Both the position numbers and the translations under genes were made by a program. A stretch of 64,000 nucleotides of DNA from Desulfomonile tiedjei (GTDB lineage Bacteria > Desulfobacterota > Desulfomonilia > Desulfomonilales > Desulfomonilaceae). Numbering within the stretch: position 1 is the first letter of the stretch; every line of letters begins with the position of its first letter. The notes under the pieces were generated by a model that had not been told where the DNA came from, searched no databases, and saw only the letters and a program-made list of their open reading frames with translations. Below, one piece after another: positions 8,359-16,982 of this stretch. The DNA lies in the NCBI GenBank assembly GCA_016218715.1, contig JACRDG010000006.1, positions 1-64,000 on the forward strand, written 5' to 3'.

Positions 8359-9144
8359 ATGATCCGTGCATACATTCGCGAGGTCAGAGAATCCTTTTCA
8401 TCACTGCTGTTTCCGCCTGTGTGCAGCTTCTGTGATGCCCTTGGCACGGAAGAACCGTTCGATCTGTGCCGGTCGTGCCAGTGCGCGCTCAAATGGGTTT
8501 CGCCGCCCTTTTGCGAGCACTGTGGTCGGCCGCTGGTGGGGTTGTCATCGGACGGGATCAACTATTGCGGACGCTGCCTGTCGGCCCCTCCCCCATACAC
8601 CAGGGCGCGCTACGCGGTCTTCTATGAAGGGGGGCTCCGAGACGGTCTATTGCGATTCAAGTATCACGCAGCATTGCACGTTGGCGGCACCCTCTCGGCC
8701 CTCCTGATCGAGGCGTTCGAGAAATACTGGCGCCCTGAGGACTTCCACCTGATCCTTCCCGTTCCGGTCCATCGCAAGCGGTTGGTGCAAAGAGGTTTCA
8801 ATCAGGCCCTGCTTCTCGCGAGAAAACTGTCTCGGGTCTCAGGTATTCCGGTAGCTCCGAGGACGCTGGTGAAGATCCGAGACACTCGGCCACAGGTCGG
8901 GCTCACCCTCAAGGAGCGCAAAATCAATCTCAGTAAGTCCTTCGGGATAGCCTGCGCTCAGGACGTTCGGGACCGGTCGATACTCCTCGTGGACGATGTG
9001 GCGACAACCGGAACGACGCTGGCTGAGGCGTCGAAAACCATCCTTGACGCGGGTGCGCAATCGGTTCAAGCACTGGCACTCGCGCTGAGGGCGGACGGTG
9101 CCGGAAGCTCACAGCCGTCGCACGTGCCGGAGACATCGGCATGA
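8359..9144 (+). CDS. comF: ComF-family phosphoribosyltransferase-like protein
   Basis: The N-terminal quarter holds paired cysteine motifs typical of the double zinc ribbon of ComF proteins (CSFCDALG, CRSCQ, CEHCGRPL, CGRCL). The remainder is a type I phosphoribosyltransferase fold with the PRPP motif ILLVDDVATTGTTL at about residues 210-223 and PVPVHRKRLVQRGFNQA upstream. ComF proteins function in DNA uptake and related DNA processes in competent bacteria; the precise activity is not established. The gene is divergent from the SAM hydroxide adenosyltransferase gene and stands alone. The 261-residue length is normal. Confidence 0.88.
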   Translation: MIRAYIREVRESFSSLLFPPVCSFCDALGTEEPFDLCRSCQCALKWVSPPFCEHCGRPLVGLSSDGINYCGRCLSAPPPYTRARYAVFYEGGLRDGLLRFKYHAALHVGGTLSALLIEAFEKYWRPEDFHLILPVPVHRKRLVQRGFNQALLLARKLSRVSGIPVAPRTLVKIRDTRPQVGLTLKERKINLSKSFGIACAQDVRDRSILLVDDVATTGTTLAEASKTILDAGAQSVQALALALRADGAGSSQPSHVPETSA

Positions 9145-9230
9145 TGGCTCTCGGACAATGCTCAACGTGATAGGGCTGGAGGCAAGTTCTGCGTCCGCCT
9201 CTCGGTTCTTCATACACACAGGAGGCTCAA

Positions 9231-10694
9231 ATGGCTCTAATGACACCGGAACAATTCGAGGCAAGTCTCGCAGAGAGGAAACCAAGGGTCTTCATGAATG
9301 GGAAGCGCGTGGAGAGCGTGCTGGAGAACCCGAATACCCGAACCGTGGTGGAAGCCAACAAAGCCAGCTACGAGTGGGCACTCGATCCGCGGTACCGGGA
9401 TATCATGACGTCCTACTCCCCTCTCATCGGCGAGACGGTCAACCGCTACACCTATGTGAGCGCAAGCAAAGAGGATCTTGAGGCAAAAGCCAAAGCGGGA
9501 ACTTTTACGGCCGAAATGTTGGGCACATGCATCTACCGCTGCGTGGGGTACGATGCGTTCCATGCACTGGCAGCCACCACATGGGAAATGGACCAAAAAC
9601 TTGGGACCCTCTATCACGGCAGATTCCTCGAATACCTGAAGATGGTCCAGAAGAACGATCTCTCGGTGGCCGGCGCGCTCACGGAACCGAGAGGGAGCCG
9701 CAAGAAGAGGACCCTGGAATGGTCGGACCCTTTCCTTTCGCTGAAGGTGACGGAACGCAGACCGGACGGCATCGTGGTCAGGGGGGCCAAAATCAATATC
9801 AGCGGCGCTTTTGCCAGCCACGAACTTGTCGTCCTGCCTCAGTCTTCCCACGCGGAAGGGGAGGAGGACTACGCGGTCGCGTTTGCCGTGCCGACTGACG
9901 CGGAAGGGATCACCTACATCTGCCAGTACTCGCCCTACTCCGCCGAGCGCGATCAGGCGGACGACCTCTACGAACTGGGCAACCCGCGTTTCGGCCAGCG
10001 GGAGACATCTATGGTCGTCTTCGACAACGTGTTCGTTCCGTGGGAACGAGTCTTCCACTGTGGTGAATACCCGTATTCCGGGAAGATCGTCACCCGGTTT
10101 GCCAGGACCCATCGCATGACCTGCGGAGGTACCTGCAAGGTCGGGTTCATGAACCAGATCATCGGCGCGTGCAAGCTCGTTCAGGAGTACAAGGGCCTGG
10201 AAAAGGTGCAACACATCAACGACCAGATCACGGAGATGGTGGTCCTGCGAGAGACCGGCCGCGCGTGCGGGATGGCCGCAGCGCGTCTCGGGACAGAGGA
10301 GCCTCCCGGGTCCGGCGTCTTCTTGCCGGACGAAGTCATGGGGAATGTTGCGAAGCTCAATATCTGCAATTCTTTCTGGCGCACTATGGCCCTGGCCGGA
10401 GATATCGGCGGCGGTCTCGTGGTGACCCTCCCGTCTCTCAAAGAGCTGAAAAACCCAGAGACTCAGGCATATGTGGAAGAATTTTACAGCTTCGGCTCGG
10501 ACGAGCCTACAGAGAATATCCTGAAGGTGCATAAGCTCCTCCAGCACTGGACCGCAGGGCAACACGGGGTCGGAACCTGGCACGGAGCCGGTCCGGTGGC
10601 GGCGCAAAGGATCATGCTCCAGAGAGTGGTGAAGTTCGACCACGAAAAGGAACTGGTGAAGCGAACGCTCAATATCAAAGACAAGGATTCTTAG
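9231..10694 (+). CDS. abfD: 4-hydroxybutyryl-CoA dehydratase / vinylacetyl-CoA delta-isomerase
   Basis: The 487-residue length and sequence match the FAD and [4Fe-4S] enzyme that dehydrates 4-hydroxybutyryl-CoA to crotonyl-CoA by a radical mechanism. C100 and C104 in GTCIYRCVGYDAF correspond to two cluster cysteines of the clostridial enzyme. H294 lies in RTHRMTCGGTCKVG, where the usual HxxxxGGC pattern has an extra residue, leaving C298 or C302 as the fourth ligand. FAD-side segments VPTDAEGITYICQ and ETSMVVFDNVFVPWERVF are present. It sits after a good AGGAGGC site. In an anaerobe this suggests 4-hydroxybutyrate or succinate-semialdehyde-linked metabolism feeding crotonyl-CoA into beta-oxidation, consistent with the etf genes further on. 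Confidence 0.87.
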   Translation: MALMTPEQFEASLAERKPRVFMNGKRVESVLENPNTRTVVEANKASYEWALDPRYRDIMTSYSPLIGETVNRYTYVSASKEDLEAKAKAGTFTAEMLGTCIYRCVGYDAFHALAATTWEMDQKLGTLYHGRFLEYLKMVQKNDLSVAGALTEPRGSRKKRTLEWSDPFLSLKVTERRPDGIVVRGAKINISGAFASHELVVLPQSSHAEGEEDYAVAFAVPTDAEGITYICQYSPYSAERDQADDLYELGNPRFGQRETSMVVFDNVFVPWERVFHCGEYPYSGKIVTRFARTHRMTCGGTCKVGFMNQIIGACKLVQEYKGLEKVQHINDQITEMVVLRETGRACGMAAARLGTEEPPGSGVFLPDEVMGNVAKLNICNSFWRTMALAGDIGGGLVVTLPSLKELKNPETQAYVEEFYSFGSDEPTENILKVHKLLQHWTAGQHGVGTWHGAGPVAAQRIMLQRVVKFDHEKELVKRTLNIKDKDS

Positions 10695-10805
10695 CGCCCT
10701 CAGATTCCGGCAAGAGGCTTCACACACAAACCGGCAAGGTGCCTCGCTGTTCCAGTAGGGCAGTCATCTTGCCGGTCACGTGGCTCCCTTTCCGCGCTTC
10801 GAGGC

Positions 10806-11606
10806 CTATTTCACCGAGGGATCGCGTCCCGCAAGACGCGTAAAACCGTACACAGCTTCCAGCGCCTGCTGCGGGCTCACCTGAGCGCCGTACGCGGATA
10901 TGGGATACCTGATCCCTCTCTTGTACAACGTCTCGAGATTCGTGACGATGCGGGAGCACTCCTCCGCTGGCAATCCGATCGCCAGCTCATCGTCCGCGGC
11001 ATGGCCGAAACGCCTCTCACCGTAACAGGGAATTGACAGGGCAGGCACTCGGTCCACAAAACACCGTCCGATCACGTCTGAACACGAGCTTTCGCCGACC
11101 GAGTAGAAGACCATCCGTTCGTACCGGTCGAACTGGATCGCATTGATCAGCAGCGACATCTGCGCGGGATTGGCGTACAGCAGAACTATGTCCGGTATAA
11201 ATGGATCGTACGCGAGCGGAGCGAGCAACACCGCCTCGTACTTCCCGCAAGGAATCCGCTGCATTATGGCTTCACACGCGGCCGCGTCTTCCTTCTTCTC
11301 CAGCCAGACGGTGCTCCTCATCGTGCCGTCGGTGACGAACTCGGGAAGCTCCGCAAGCCCGATCACTGAGGCACAGCCCGGGGTTGCGAGCTCATCCGCG
11401 GTAGCTCCCACCGTCCAGTCGAATGTCCGCACGATCGTGATCAACTGGCAGAGTGACAGCTTTTCCGGCGGCCGCCTGACCCACGGGTTCCCATCTAGTT
11501 CGGACCGGTTTTCGAGCATCTTCAGGCCGACCGGGAACGTCTTGAGCCTCAGGAGTCGCTCCATGTTTCTCGTCCAGACGGACCACTTCATCTCTTCGGG
11601 TTTCAT
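10806..11606 (-). CDS. DUF169-family protein
   Basis: The 266-residue protein looks like the DUF169 (COG2043) family found mostly in anaerobes and archaea. Typical parts are LRLKTFPVGLKML near the N-terminus, the cysteine in KLSLCQLITIVRTF, the central PGCASVIGL, and CGKYEAVLLAPLAYDPFIPDIVLLYANPAQ split over two strands. Several conserved cysteines hint at metal or thiol chemistry. No function is established for the family. The gene converges with the 4-hydroxybutyryl-CoA dehydratase gene and lies upstream of nothing obvious on its own strand, so context gives little help. Confidence 0.82.
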   Translation of the reverse strand: MKPEEMKWSVWTRNMERLLRLKTFPVGLKMLENRSELDGNPWVRRPPEKLSLCQLITIVRTFDWTVGATADELATPGCASVIGLAELPEFVTDGTMRSTVWLEKKEDAAACEAIMQRIPCGKYEAVLLAPLAYDPFIPDIVLLYANPAQMSLLINAIQFDRYERMVFYSVGESSCSDVIGRCFVDRVPALSIPCYGERRFGHAADDELAIGLPAEECSRIVTNLETLYKRGIRYPISAYGAQVSPQQALEAVYGFTRLAGRDPSVK

Positions 11607-11662
11607 TTCATCTCCTCAACGCGGCTCCGATGCGGCGTTCGATCCGCTTTCGAAGCAATAGC

Positions 11663-12292
11663 TCACTTCATCCGCTCCACAAGAAAACGACCGCTCAGGA
11701 TGGCCTGGATCAGATCCTTCTCGTCTCGCAGGGTATCCTCAAAGCGGGTAACGCAGGTGCCCACCGACGCGGCTTTGTGAGCGTCACTGCCACCGAACTT
11801 GATTAGCCCCAAGGCTTCAGCAGCCTGTTCGGCGAGTGCGCTCTCCTCGTCCGTCACCATGCCGTTGCAGACCTCGAGGCCATGCACGTGCGAAAAGGTC
11901 GGATTATCAAGTGATTGCTTCAGATCCGTTTGAAACGTACCGAAGCCGAACAGCAAAAAGCCGCGGAAGGGGTGTGCGGCAATGGCGATTCCGCCGGCAG
12001 AATCCACCTTTTGTTTCAGGACTGCTGGATTCCACAACTCGCCGCCGGGCTCTTCCTCCATACCAAATACCAGGATATCTCCACCTGTAGTGGTGACTTC
12101 CATCCCGCGGAAGACTGCAAGCCCGTATCGCTGACTCAGTTCCTCAGCCTCTTCCCGCGACCAGATGCGGTTGTGCTCGGTTATGCACACACCGTCCAGA
12201 TTCTCCGCAATGACAGCGAGCATCAGCTCGTCGGGAGACATGACGCTGCATGAAGAATACGCTGTGGTATGAATGTGTAGATCAAGGTTCAT
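11663..12292 (-). CDS. PHP-domain phosphoesterase
   Basis: The product begins MNLDLHIHTTAYSSCSVMS, the first metal-binding motif of the PHP (polymerase and histidinol phosphatase) superfamily. Later metal ligands are seen in CITEHN, FRGMEVTTTGGDI, AAHPFRG and GGSDAHKA. At about 209 residues it is a compact stand-alone PHP hydrolase, so it is more likely a small phosphatase or phosphodiesterase than a polymerase subunit. The ATG at 12292 gives the family start; an upstream ATG at 12484 would run through the preceding gene. It is the last gene of a three-gene minus-strand operon behind two DUF2889-like genes. Confidence 0.85.
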   Translation of the reverse strand: MNLDLHIHTTAYSSCSVMSPDELMLAVIAENLDGVCITEHNRIWSREEAEELSQRYGLAVFRGMEVTTTGGDILVFGMEEEPGGELWNPAVLKQKVDSAGGIAIAAHPFRGFLLFGFGTFQTDLKQSLDNPTFSHVHGLEVCNGMVTDEESALAEQAAEALGLIKFGGSDAHKAASVGTCVTRFEDTLRDEKDLIQAILSGRFLVERMK

Positions 12293-12309
12293 CGGGACTG
12301 CTCCGCTGC

Positions 12310-12759
12310 CTAACGAAATCGGAGATAGCCGGCAAGGTCCGGGTAGCGGCCGCAGAAGTCTTCCAGCAAGACCTTGGCGTCGAGGTTCGGTTCCTGCTCG
12401 CGTGCAGCGGTCAGATCCCGAGCGAATTCCGCCCGAGCGAGGGCACGACAGCAGTCGACCATGAGGATGGCCATATGACGGCACCCTGCCCGGCCCAGTT
12501 CTTTCTTAATCCTCGAATCCAGGTCGGGGCCCAGTTTCCATCCTTCGGCTTTGACAAAGACCTCTTCTGCCAGCGGGCACCGTTTGGTGGTGAAGCGTTT
12601 CATACGCGCCTGGACCGCCTCGATGGTGAGAGTCGACCAATTCACCGCGATTTCGCATTCCATCGCATAGAGTTCGTCCTCCAGGACGCCGCTCACGACG
12701 CGACGTTCCTCACCCTGCTTTTGGACGCCAACGGACTTCATCCGCGAATAAGTCAGCAT
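12310..12759 (-). CDS. DUF2889-like protein, second of a tandem pair
   Basis: About 150 residues. The sequence fits the DUF2889 pattern: a VVSGVLEDELYAME strand, LTIEAVQARMKR, and the terminal GRAGCRHMAILMVDCCRAL segment where DUF2889 proteins carry a conserved Gly-Cys-x-His. The start at 12759 follows AGGAAGGAGG. The function of the family is unknown. It lies 17 bp upstream of the PHP gene and 32 bp downstream of a second protein with the same layout, so the two look like diverged paralogues made together. Assignment to DUF2889 is from memory of the pattern and is moderately secure. Confidence 0.7.
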   Translation of the reverse strand: MLTYSRMKSVGVQKQGEERRVVSGVLEDELYAMECEIAVNWSTLTIEAVQARMKRFTTKRCPLAEEVFVKAEGWKLGPDLDSRIKKELGRAGCRHMAILMVDCCRALARAEFARDLTAAREQEPNLDAKVLLEDFCGRYPDLAGYLRFR

Positions 12760-12791
12760 CGATACCTCCTTCCTGGGAGCGTATTGGTGTA

Positions 12792-13307
12792 TTACGTATC
12801 GAGGCCTGCAAACGCTACGCAACTGTCCTTGAGCCTCGGGTTTTGCGCCATGAGCTTCACGGCATCGTCGCCCGTCACGCGGTCGTTCAGATACACCTTG
12901 GGTCCGTCCCGGTGGTATTGAATCTCGGTGCTTGCGACTTCCATGGCCTGTTTCAATTGAGGGACGGTCAGAGCGTTGATGAGCATTTCCATTGCTTCCA
13001 TCACGAGATCCGCGACGCGATCCGACCCGTCGCTGCCTCCGACGACCCCGCGAACGATTTTTGTCATGCCTTGTCCGACCCGTACGCCGACAAGGTTCGC
13101 CATCGCGTTGGACAGATCAGGCACCAGCCCGACAACGTCGCGCTTGACGTCAATGCCTGCTCGTTTGATGTCGAGTGCCGGCAACTGGATCTCGAGTCCC
13201 AGTTCCGCCGCGAAGAGGTTGTCGTCGTACCTCGCGGTCACGCGCCACAAGCCCTGACCGAGCGGCTCGACGGTTACAAGGCTGTTCATTTGAAAATCAA
13301 GAATCAA
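12792..13307 (-). CDS. DUF2889-like protein, first of a tandem pair
   Basis: The 171-residue protein follows the same pattern as its downstream neighbour: WRVTARYDDNLFAAELGLEIQLP, then IKRAGIDVKRDVVGLVPDLSNAM in two segments, LVGVRVGQGM, and VVGGSDGSDRVADLVMEAME. The Gly-Cys-x-His segment of the family is replaced here by GSDRVAD, so a possible metal or catalytic site is lost in this copy and retained in the other. The likely start is TTG at 13307, preceded by GAGG; an in-frame ATG at 13289 has no ribosome binding site. It is the first gene of an operon with the second DUF2889 gene and the PHP hydrolase. Confidence 0.68.
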   Translation of the reverse strand: MILDFQMNSLVTVEPLGQGLWRVTARYDDNLFAAELGLEIQLPALDIKRAGIDVKRDVVGLVPDLSNAMANLVGVRVGQGMTKIVRGVVGGSDGSDRVADLVMEAMEMLINALTVPQLKQAMEVASTEIQYHRDGPKVYLNDRVTGDDAVKLMAQNPRLKDSCVAFAGLDT

Positions 13308-13443
13308 GACGACCTCACTTTCATGGTTACGAGCTGATAAGCAGGACGAACTGCTTCAGAGTTGGAATCCAGAGCGAATGCCTGGTAGACGAGGGGTCTC
13401 CGCTCATCGGGGAATCGAAGATCTTGGCAGTTCGATCCTATAT

Positions 13444-14601
13444 TCAATCGAAATCCGACCCATTCCCCGTGCCGACCGGTTTCCCGAAGATGCGGTACCT
13501 CTTGTACACTCGCGCACCAAGGTCAATCTGAAACTGGATTATGTCATGATTGTCTTCGAGATTCCACCCCAGTTCCAGATATTCGTATTGGGTCTTCTGC
13601 ATGTGGAGCCGATTCAGCCAGTCGAAGGCTACCAGAGGCAGACCGAGTTGGCGGTGGGTCGGCTTGAATCCGAACAACAGTCCCCGCAATCCTTTTATCT
13701 CGTTGCGGTACAGGAGCGATGCCTTGAGCATTCCCAAAATGCCCAATTTGCCGTTCAAGCGCTTGAGAACCGGGTTGATGTCCGGGACAATCACGCAGAA
13801 TCCCACCGGCTCTTCCGAATAATATACGAAGAACAGGAGATCCGGATCGATGATCCGGACCAGGTTTTCGCCCATCTCCACGAGTTCGTCTGCAGACATG
13901 GGGACGAACCCCCAGTTTCGGCTCCAGGCTGCCTCGTACAAATCCTTCATCAGGGCTATTTCTGCACGAAAGTCTTTTATGTTGGCATTGCGGATGCGGA
14001 CATTCTCTTTTTCCACAATGCGCTGCGCGGTCCGGTTCAGCATCACCCGCATCTCGGCACCCGTGGCTCTGGTCACGACCATTGCCAGGAGGTCTTTCTC
14101 CTTGTAGAAGCCGTACGTTTCTGCGAGGGAAACGTAGTACGGCGGATTGTAGGTCATCATGAACGTGGGGGGGCGCTCGAAGCCTTGAATGAGCATCCCG
14201 ACCTCGTAGTTTGTCGAGGGATTGAGTGGCCCGCGGAGAAACGTCATCCCTTGAGCCCCGACCCATTCCTCTACGGCTGAGAAGAGAGCTGCGGCTGCCT
14301 CATGGTCGTTGTCGCATTCAAAGAAACCCCAGGCACCCGACTTCTCACGGTGGTATTGGTTGTAATTGTCGTCGACGATCCCGGCTATGCGGCCGACCGT
14401 CTGGGAGCCGCGTTTGGCAAGAAAGAGGGCTCGCTTCGAGAACTTCCAGAACGGATGCTTTGCCGGATCTAGGAGCCGACGGACGAACTTCTTTATAGGA
14501 GGCACCCAGTTCGGGTCACCGGAGTATATTCTCCAAGGCAGGTCAACGAACTCGTTCCAACCGCGGCGGTCCGAGACGTTAACAATTTCAACTCCCTGCA
14601 T
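13444..14601 (-). CDS. GNAT-superfamily-like conserved protein
   Basis: This 385-residue protein belongs to a widespread conserved family with an acyl-CoA N-acyltransferase-like fold. Recognisable parts are FVDLPWRIYSGDPNWVPP near the start, the VGRIAGIVDDNYNQYH strand, WGFFECDND, LRGPLNPSTNYEVGML, TYNPPYYVSL and the late YLELGWNLEDN. I know no confirmed reaction for the family. The ATG at 14601 has GGGAGAGGG upstream and gives the usual start; an ATG at 14688 would add 29 atypical residues. It is on the minus strand upstream of the DUF2889 operon, separated from it by about 140 bp. Confidence 0.75.
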   Translation of the reverse strand: MQGVEIVNVSDRRGWNEFVDLPWRIYSGDPNWVPPIKKFVRRLLDPAKHPFWKFSKRALFLAKRGSQTVGRIAGIVDDNYNQYHREKSGAWGFFECDNDHEAAAALFSAVEEWVGAQGMTFLRGPLNPSTNYEVGMLIQGFERPPTFMMTYNPPYYVSLAETYGFYKEKDLLAMVVTRATGAEMRVMLNRTAQRIVEKENVRIRNANIKDFRAEIALMKDLYEAAWSRNWGFVPMSADELVEMGENLVRIIDPDLLFFVYYSEEPVGFCVIVPDINPVLKRLNGKLGILGMLKASLLYRNEIKGLRGLLFGFKPTHRQLGLPLVAFDWLNRLHMQKTQYEYLELGWNLEDNHDIIQFQIDLGARVYKRYRIFGKPVGTGNGSDFD

Positions 14602-14764
14602 CAGCCCTCTCCCATTCCCCGGCTGAAACGATTCTGCAACGACGCCCACGATCCTTGCAGGGGAATCTCGAAGACAACGGTCCTCCACGGCGAGCGCTCA
14701 TCGCGCAGGCGTGAGCGTGTATGGAGACCTGAATACTTCGTATACTCGACCGACCATATTCGGG

Positions 14765-15400
14765 TCAAACGGCACCGCGTGTCAATGCAAAGATGCTGAC
14801 CTCGTGGTCAGGGAACCCTTCCAGAAGGACACGCGCGGTCGTCTCTCTGCATGCAAAACCCTTATCGATCATGCGCCCCAGGAAGCGGCTGACGCACAAC
14901 CGTTTCCGGTCGGCCAGGAGTATCCTGCCGCCAGGCCGCATCAGTACTTCCAGGAGTTTTACCAGGGCACCGTGAGAAAAGTAATCATACACGACCTCTG
15001 ACCCGAGGACCAGACTGAACTGCTCTCTTTTCCCCGGATGTTCCCAGTCAAGGACGGAAAAGCTCGTGCGGCCGCGGTTCAACCCATTGATTTCACTGTT
15101 GCGCCGAGCGTGCTTCAGCGCGTCCGCGACATAGTCCGTGAAAGTGACCGTAGCGCCCAAAAGCCCTGCCGTTATCCCGGCGAGCCCCAATCCGCATCCG
15201 AGTTCTACCACAGACTCACCTGCCAGACTCCCCATCCGTTCCAAATGCCGGGAGAGAACCACCGCCGCCGAGGTCACGCCCCACCAGAACGTGATTCTAT
15301 CGACGGAATCCTCTTGGCCGGCGGGAACGAGCACGCGCACGTCCAGACCGCCCACGGGAACCGTTAGCTCGCTGGGATTACTCGGCTTGACACAATTCAT
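14765..15400 (-). CDS. Class I SAM-dependent methyltransferase (METTL21/family 16-like)
   Basis: The 211-residue protein shows the SAM-binding core: VVELGCGLGLAGITAGLLGA (motif I) at about residues 64-83, VTFTDYVADAL (motif II), FSLVLGSEVVYDY with the acidic-Tyr post motif typical of family 16 lysine methyltransferases, and LMRPGGRILLADR. Such enzymes often methylate lysines on proteins, with EtfB a known target of bacterial and mitochondrial members. An etfB gene is present in the window, but a link is only speculation. GGAGG lies upstream of the ATG. It is divergent from ispE. Confidence 0.83.
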   Translation of the reverse strand: MNCVKPSNPSELTVPVGGLDVRVLVPAGQEDSVDRITFWWGVTSAAVVLSRHLERMGSLAGESVVELGCGLGLAGITAGLLGATVTFTDYVADALKHARRNSEINGLNRGRTSFSVLDWEHPGKREQFSLVLGSEVVYDYFSHGALVKLLEVLMRPGGRILLADRKRLCVSRFLGRMIDKGFACRETTARVLLEGFPDHEVSIFALTRGAV

Positions 15401-15493
15401 GAAAACCTCCAGGATCTGTCTAAACGAGAAAGCGCTTCGAGTCCCCGATTATCCCAGAAAAAATAGCCGCAGCAAGAGGCGCGGGCATGGGCC

Positions 15494-16351
15494 ATGACGA
15501 AAGTTCGAGTTAGATCTCCTGCAAAGATCAATCTGTTTCTCCGGGTGCTTGCCCGGCGCCCGGATGGATACCACGACATCGAAACCCTTTTTCAGGCGAT
15601 CGACGTCGAGGACCGGCTCACTATTTCGAAGAGTGACGGCGCGACCGCTATCGAAGTTCACGGATTTCCCGAACTGGAGACGGAAGACAACCTGGTTCTC
15701 CGCGCGGTCCGCTGCCTCGAGGAAAGGACCGGCGCCCGGTTTCCCGTCACGATCAGGCTGGACAAACGGATACCGGTGGCGGCCGGGCTGGGCGGAGGAA
15801 GTTCCAATGCGGCCGCGGCCCTCGTGGGGATATGTGCGCTGTTCGACCTGCCCCTTTCGACCGACGATCTGGCCTGTGCAGCCTTGCGCCTCGGCGCTGA
15901 CGTCCCCTTCTTCTTGGCCGGAGGTGCCGCGGTGGGAGAAGGGATCGGGGAACGACTCACCCCGGTCAATCTGCCGATTGACTACCCGTTGGTCCTGGTC
16001 AACCCGGGATTTCCTGTTTCCACTGCCGAGGTGTACCGCCAGTTCTCCAAGAACTTGACAGGCCAACCGAGGACGAGTACGGTGTGGACCGTCCTTGCAG
16101 AGGGTCGAGCGCCGACAGGCGTGCTCCATAATGATCTCCAGGAACCAGCGGAGCGTTTGTACCCGGAGATTACGGAACTTTGCCGGTTCTTGAGGGACTC
16201 GCGAATCGAAGCCGTGCTGATGAGCGGCAGTGGGCCAACCGTATTCGGCGTGGGTGCGCTCGATCGCGTGATCAGCCAGGCGGCAATTCAGCGGAACCGC
16301 TGGAACCTCATATCGGCGCGGCCCTTGAATCGCGGCGTGATGGTAGAGTGA
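15494..16351 (+). CDS. ispE: 4-diphosphocytidyl-2-C-methyl-D-erythritol kinase
   Basis: This GHMP kinase phosphorylates CDP-methylerythritol in the non-mevalonate isoprenoid pathway. It has the three family motifs: SPAKINLFLRVLARRPDGYH at the N-terminus, the ATP loop PVAAGLGGGSSNAAA at about residues 93-107, and SGSGPTVFG near residue 240. The 285-residue length is normal. A tRNA-Gln gene follows at 31 bp, an order common in bacteria, where prs often comes next; prs is not seen here. Confidence 0.95.
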   Translation: MTKVRVRSPAKINLFLRVLARRPDGYHDIETLFQAIDVEDRLTISKSDGATAIEVHGFPELETEDNLVLRAVRCLEERTGARFPVTIRLDKRIPVAAGLGGGSSNAAAALVGICALFDLPLSTDDLACAALRLGADVPFFLAGGAAVGEGIGERLTPVNLPIDYPLVLVNPGFPVSTAEVYRQFSKNLTGQPRTSTVWTVLAEGRAPTGVLHNDLQEPAERLYPEITELCRFLRDSRIEAVLMSGSGPTVFGVGALDRVISQAAIQRNRWNLISARPLNRGVMVE

Positions 16352-16381
16352 TCCCGCGAGATTCTGCTCCGACCGTCCTAC

Positions 16382-16456
16382 TGGGGCGTCGTCAAGTGGC
16401 AAGACACGGGTCTTTGGATCCCGCATTCGGAGGTTCGAATCCTCCCGCCCCAGCCA
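16382..16456 (+). tRNA. trnQ: tRNA-Gln (anticodon TTG)
   Basis: A full cloverleaf can be drawn: acceptor arms TGGGGCG and CGCCCCA, anticodon loop CTTTGGA with anticodon TTG, T arm GGAGG-TTCGAAT-CCTCC, and an encoded GCCA 3' end. The innermost anticodon-stem pair is a T-T mismatch, otherwise the stems are intact. It lies 31 bp after ispE, so it may be co-transcribed. Confidence 0.93.
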
Positions 16457-16547
16457 ATTCCTACCTTCGGTACTCTCGTCAGCTCAAGCACTCTCGTTCG
16501 GCTCGCTGTGACTTCTTCCCGCACCTTCAGACGAACAGGGACGCCTT

Positions 16548-16699
16548 AAACCAATTCGCGATTAAACAAGTGGTGCGGTGGGCGCTCGTGGGAGGTCTCC
16601 GGAGCTCGGTCAGGCTGTGCCGTCCGTAGCGGAGGAGACGTCCCGCGAAAAGCCCCTGGTATGCTCCTCAAATGTCACCTGCTATAAGGCGAATTGACA
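16548..16699 (-). repeat. Palindromic MITE-like repeat, copy 2 (inverted orientation)
   Basis: This stretch begins AAACCAATTCGCGATTAAAC and ends GGCGAATTGACA. Its reverse complement aligns with copies 1 and 3, including GGGAGGTCTCCGGAGC and CGTAGCGGAGGAGAC. It lies downstream of tRNA-Gln, where many genomes carry prs. It has no coding capacity. Confidence 0.72.
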
Positions 16700-16912
16700 T
16701 TAGATGCGATTTTCCACTCAGAGCCTTGAAGTTGGCCAACCCTCAACTTGTGTCACCGGGAGAGGGGAGTCTCAGTCGCCCCGGCCTCTTGCCTGTGTGA
16801 TTTTCCTTTCGCTCTGGGAGACGGTTGAGGTGAGGATGTCAGGATCCCTCGTTGACAGCGCAATCGTGTGAATTCCCACGCTTGACCGTGCTCTGCGGGA
16901 GGTCGAGGCTTC
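16700..16912. other. Intergenic repeat-like region, no gene
   Basis: No supported gene. On the minus strand the region around 16750-16850 would translate to a PQPSPRAKGK-like string, which resembles common extragenic repeat DNA rather than a protein gene. Confidence 0.4.
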
Positions 16913-16941
16913 TTGACTTCGCAGGCGTGCCATATTATGAT
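16913..16941 (+). promoter_or_regulatory. Sigma-70-type promoter for the gene at 16983
   Basis: TTGACT (16913-16918) and TATGAT (16936-16941) are separated by 17 bp, about 40 bp before the start codon of the basic-tailed protein gene. Confidence 0.6.
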
Positions 16942-16982
16942 AAGTTCTTTTGTTAGCCGAAGACGCATCTCAGAGGTGATTC

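Noticed and set aside
9237-10727. Long minus-strand frame (496 residues) opposite the 4-hydroxybutyryl-CoA dehydratase
   Set aside because: It is a codon-bias shadow in high-GC DNA: no family features and no ribosome binding site, while the plus-strand protein is clearly conserved.
16753-16968. Minus-strand frame with PQPSPRAKGK
   Set aside because: This string is typical of dispersed extragenic repeats and the frame has no start signal.
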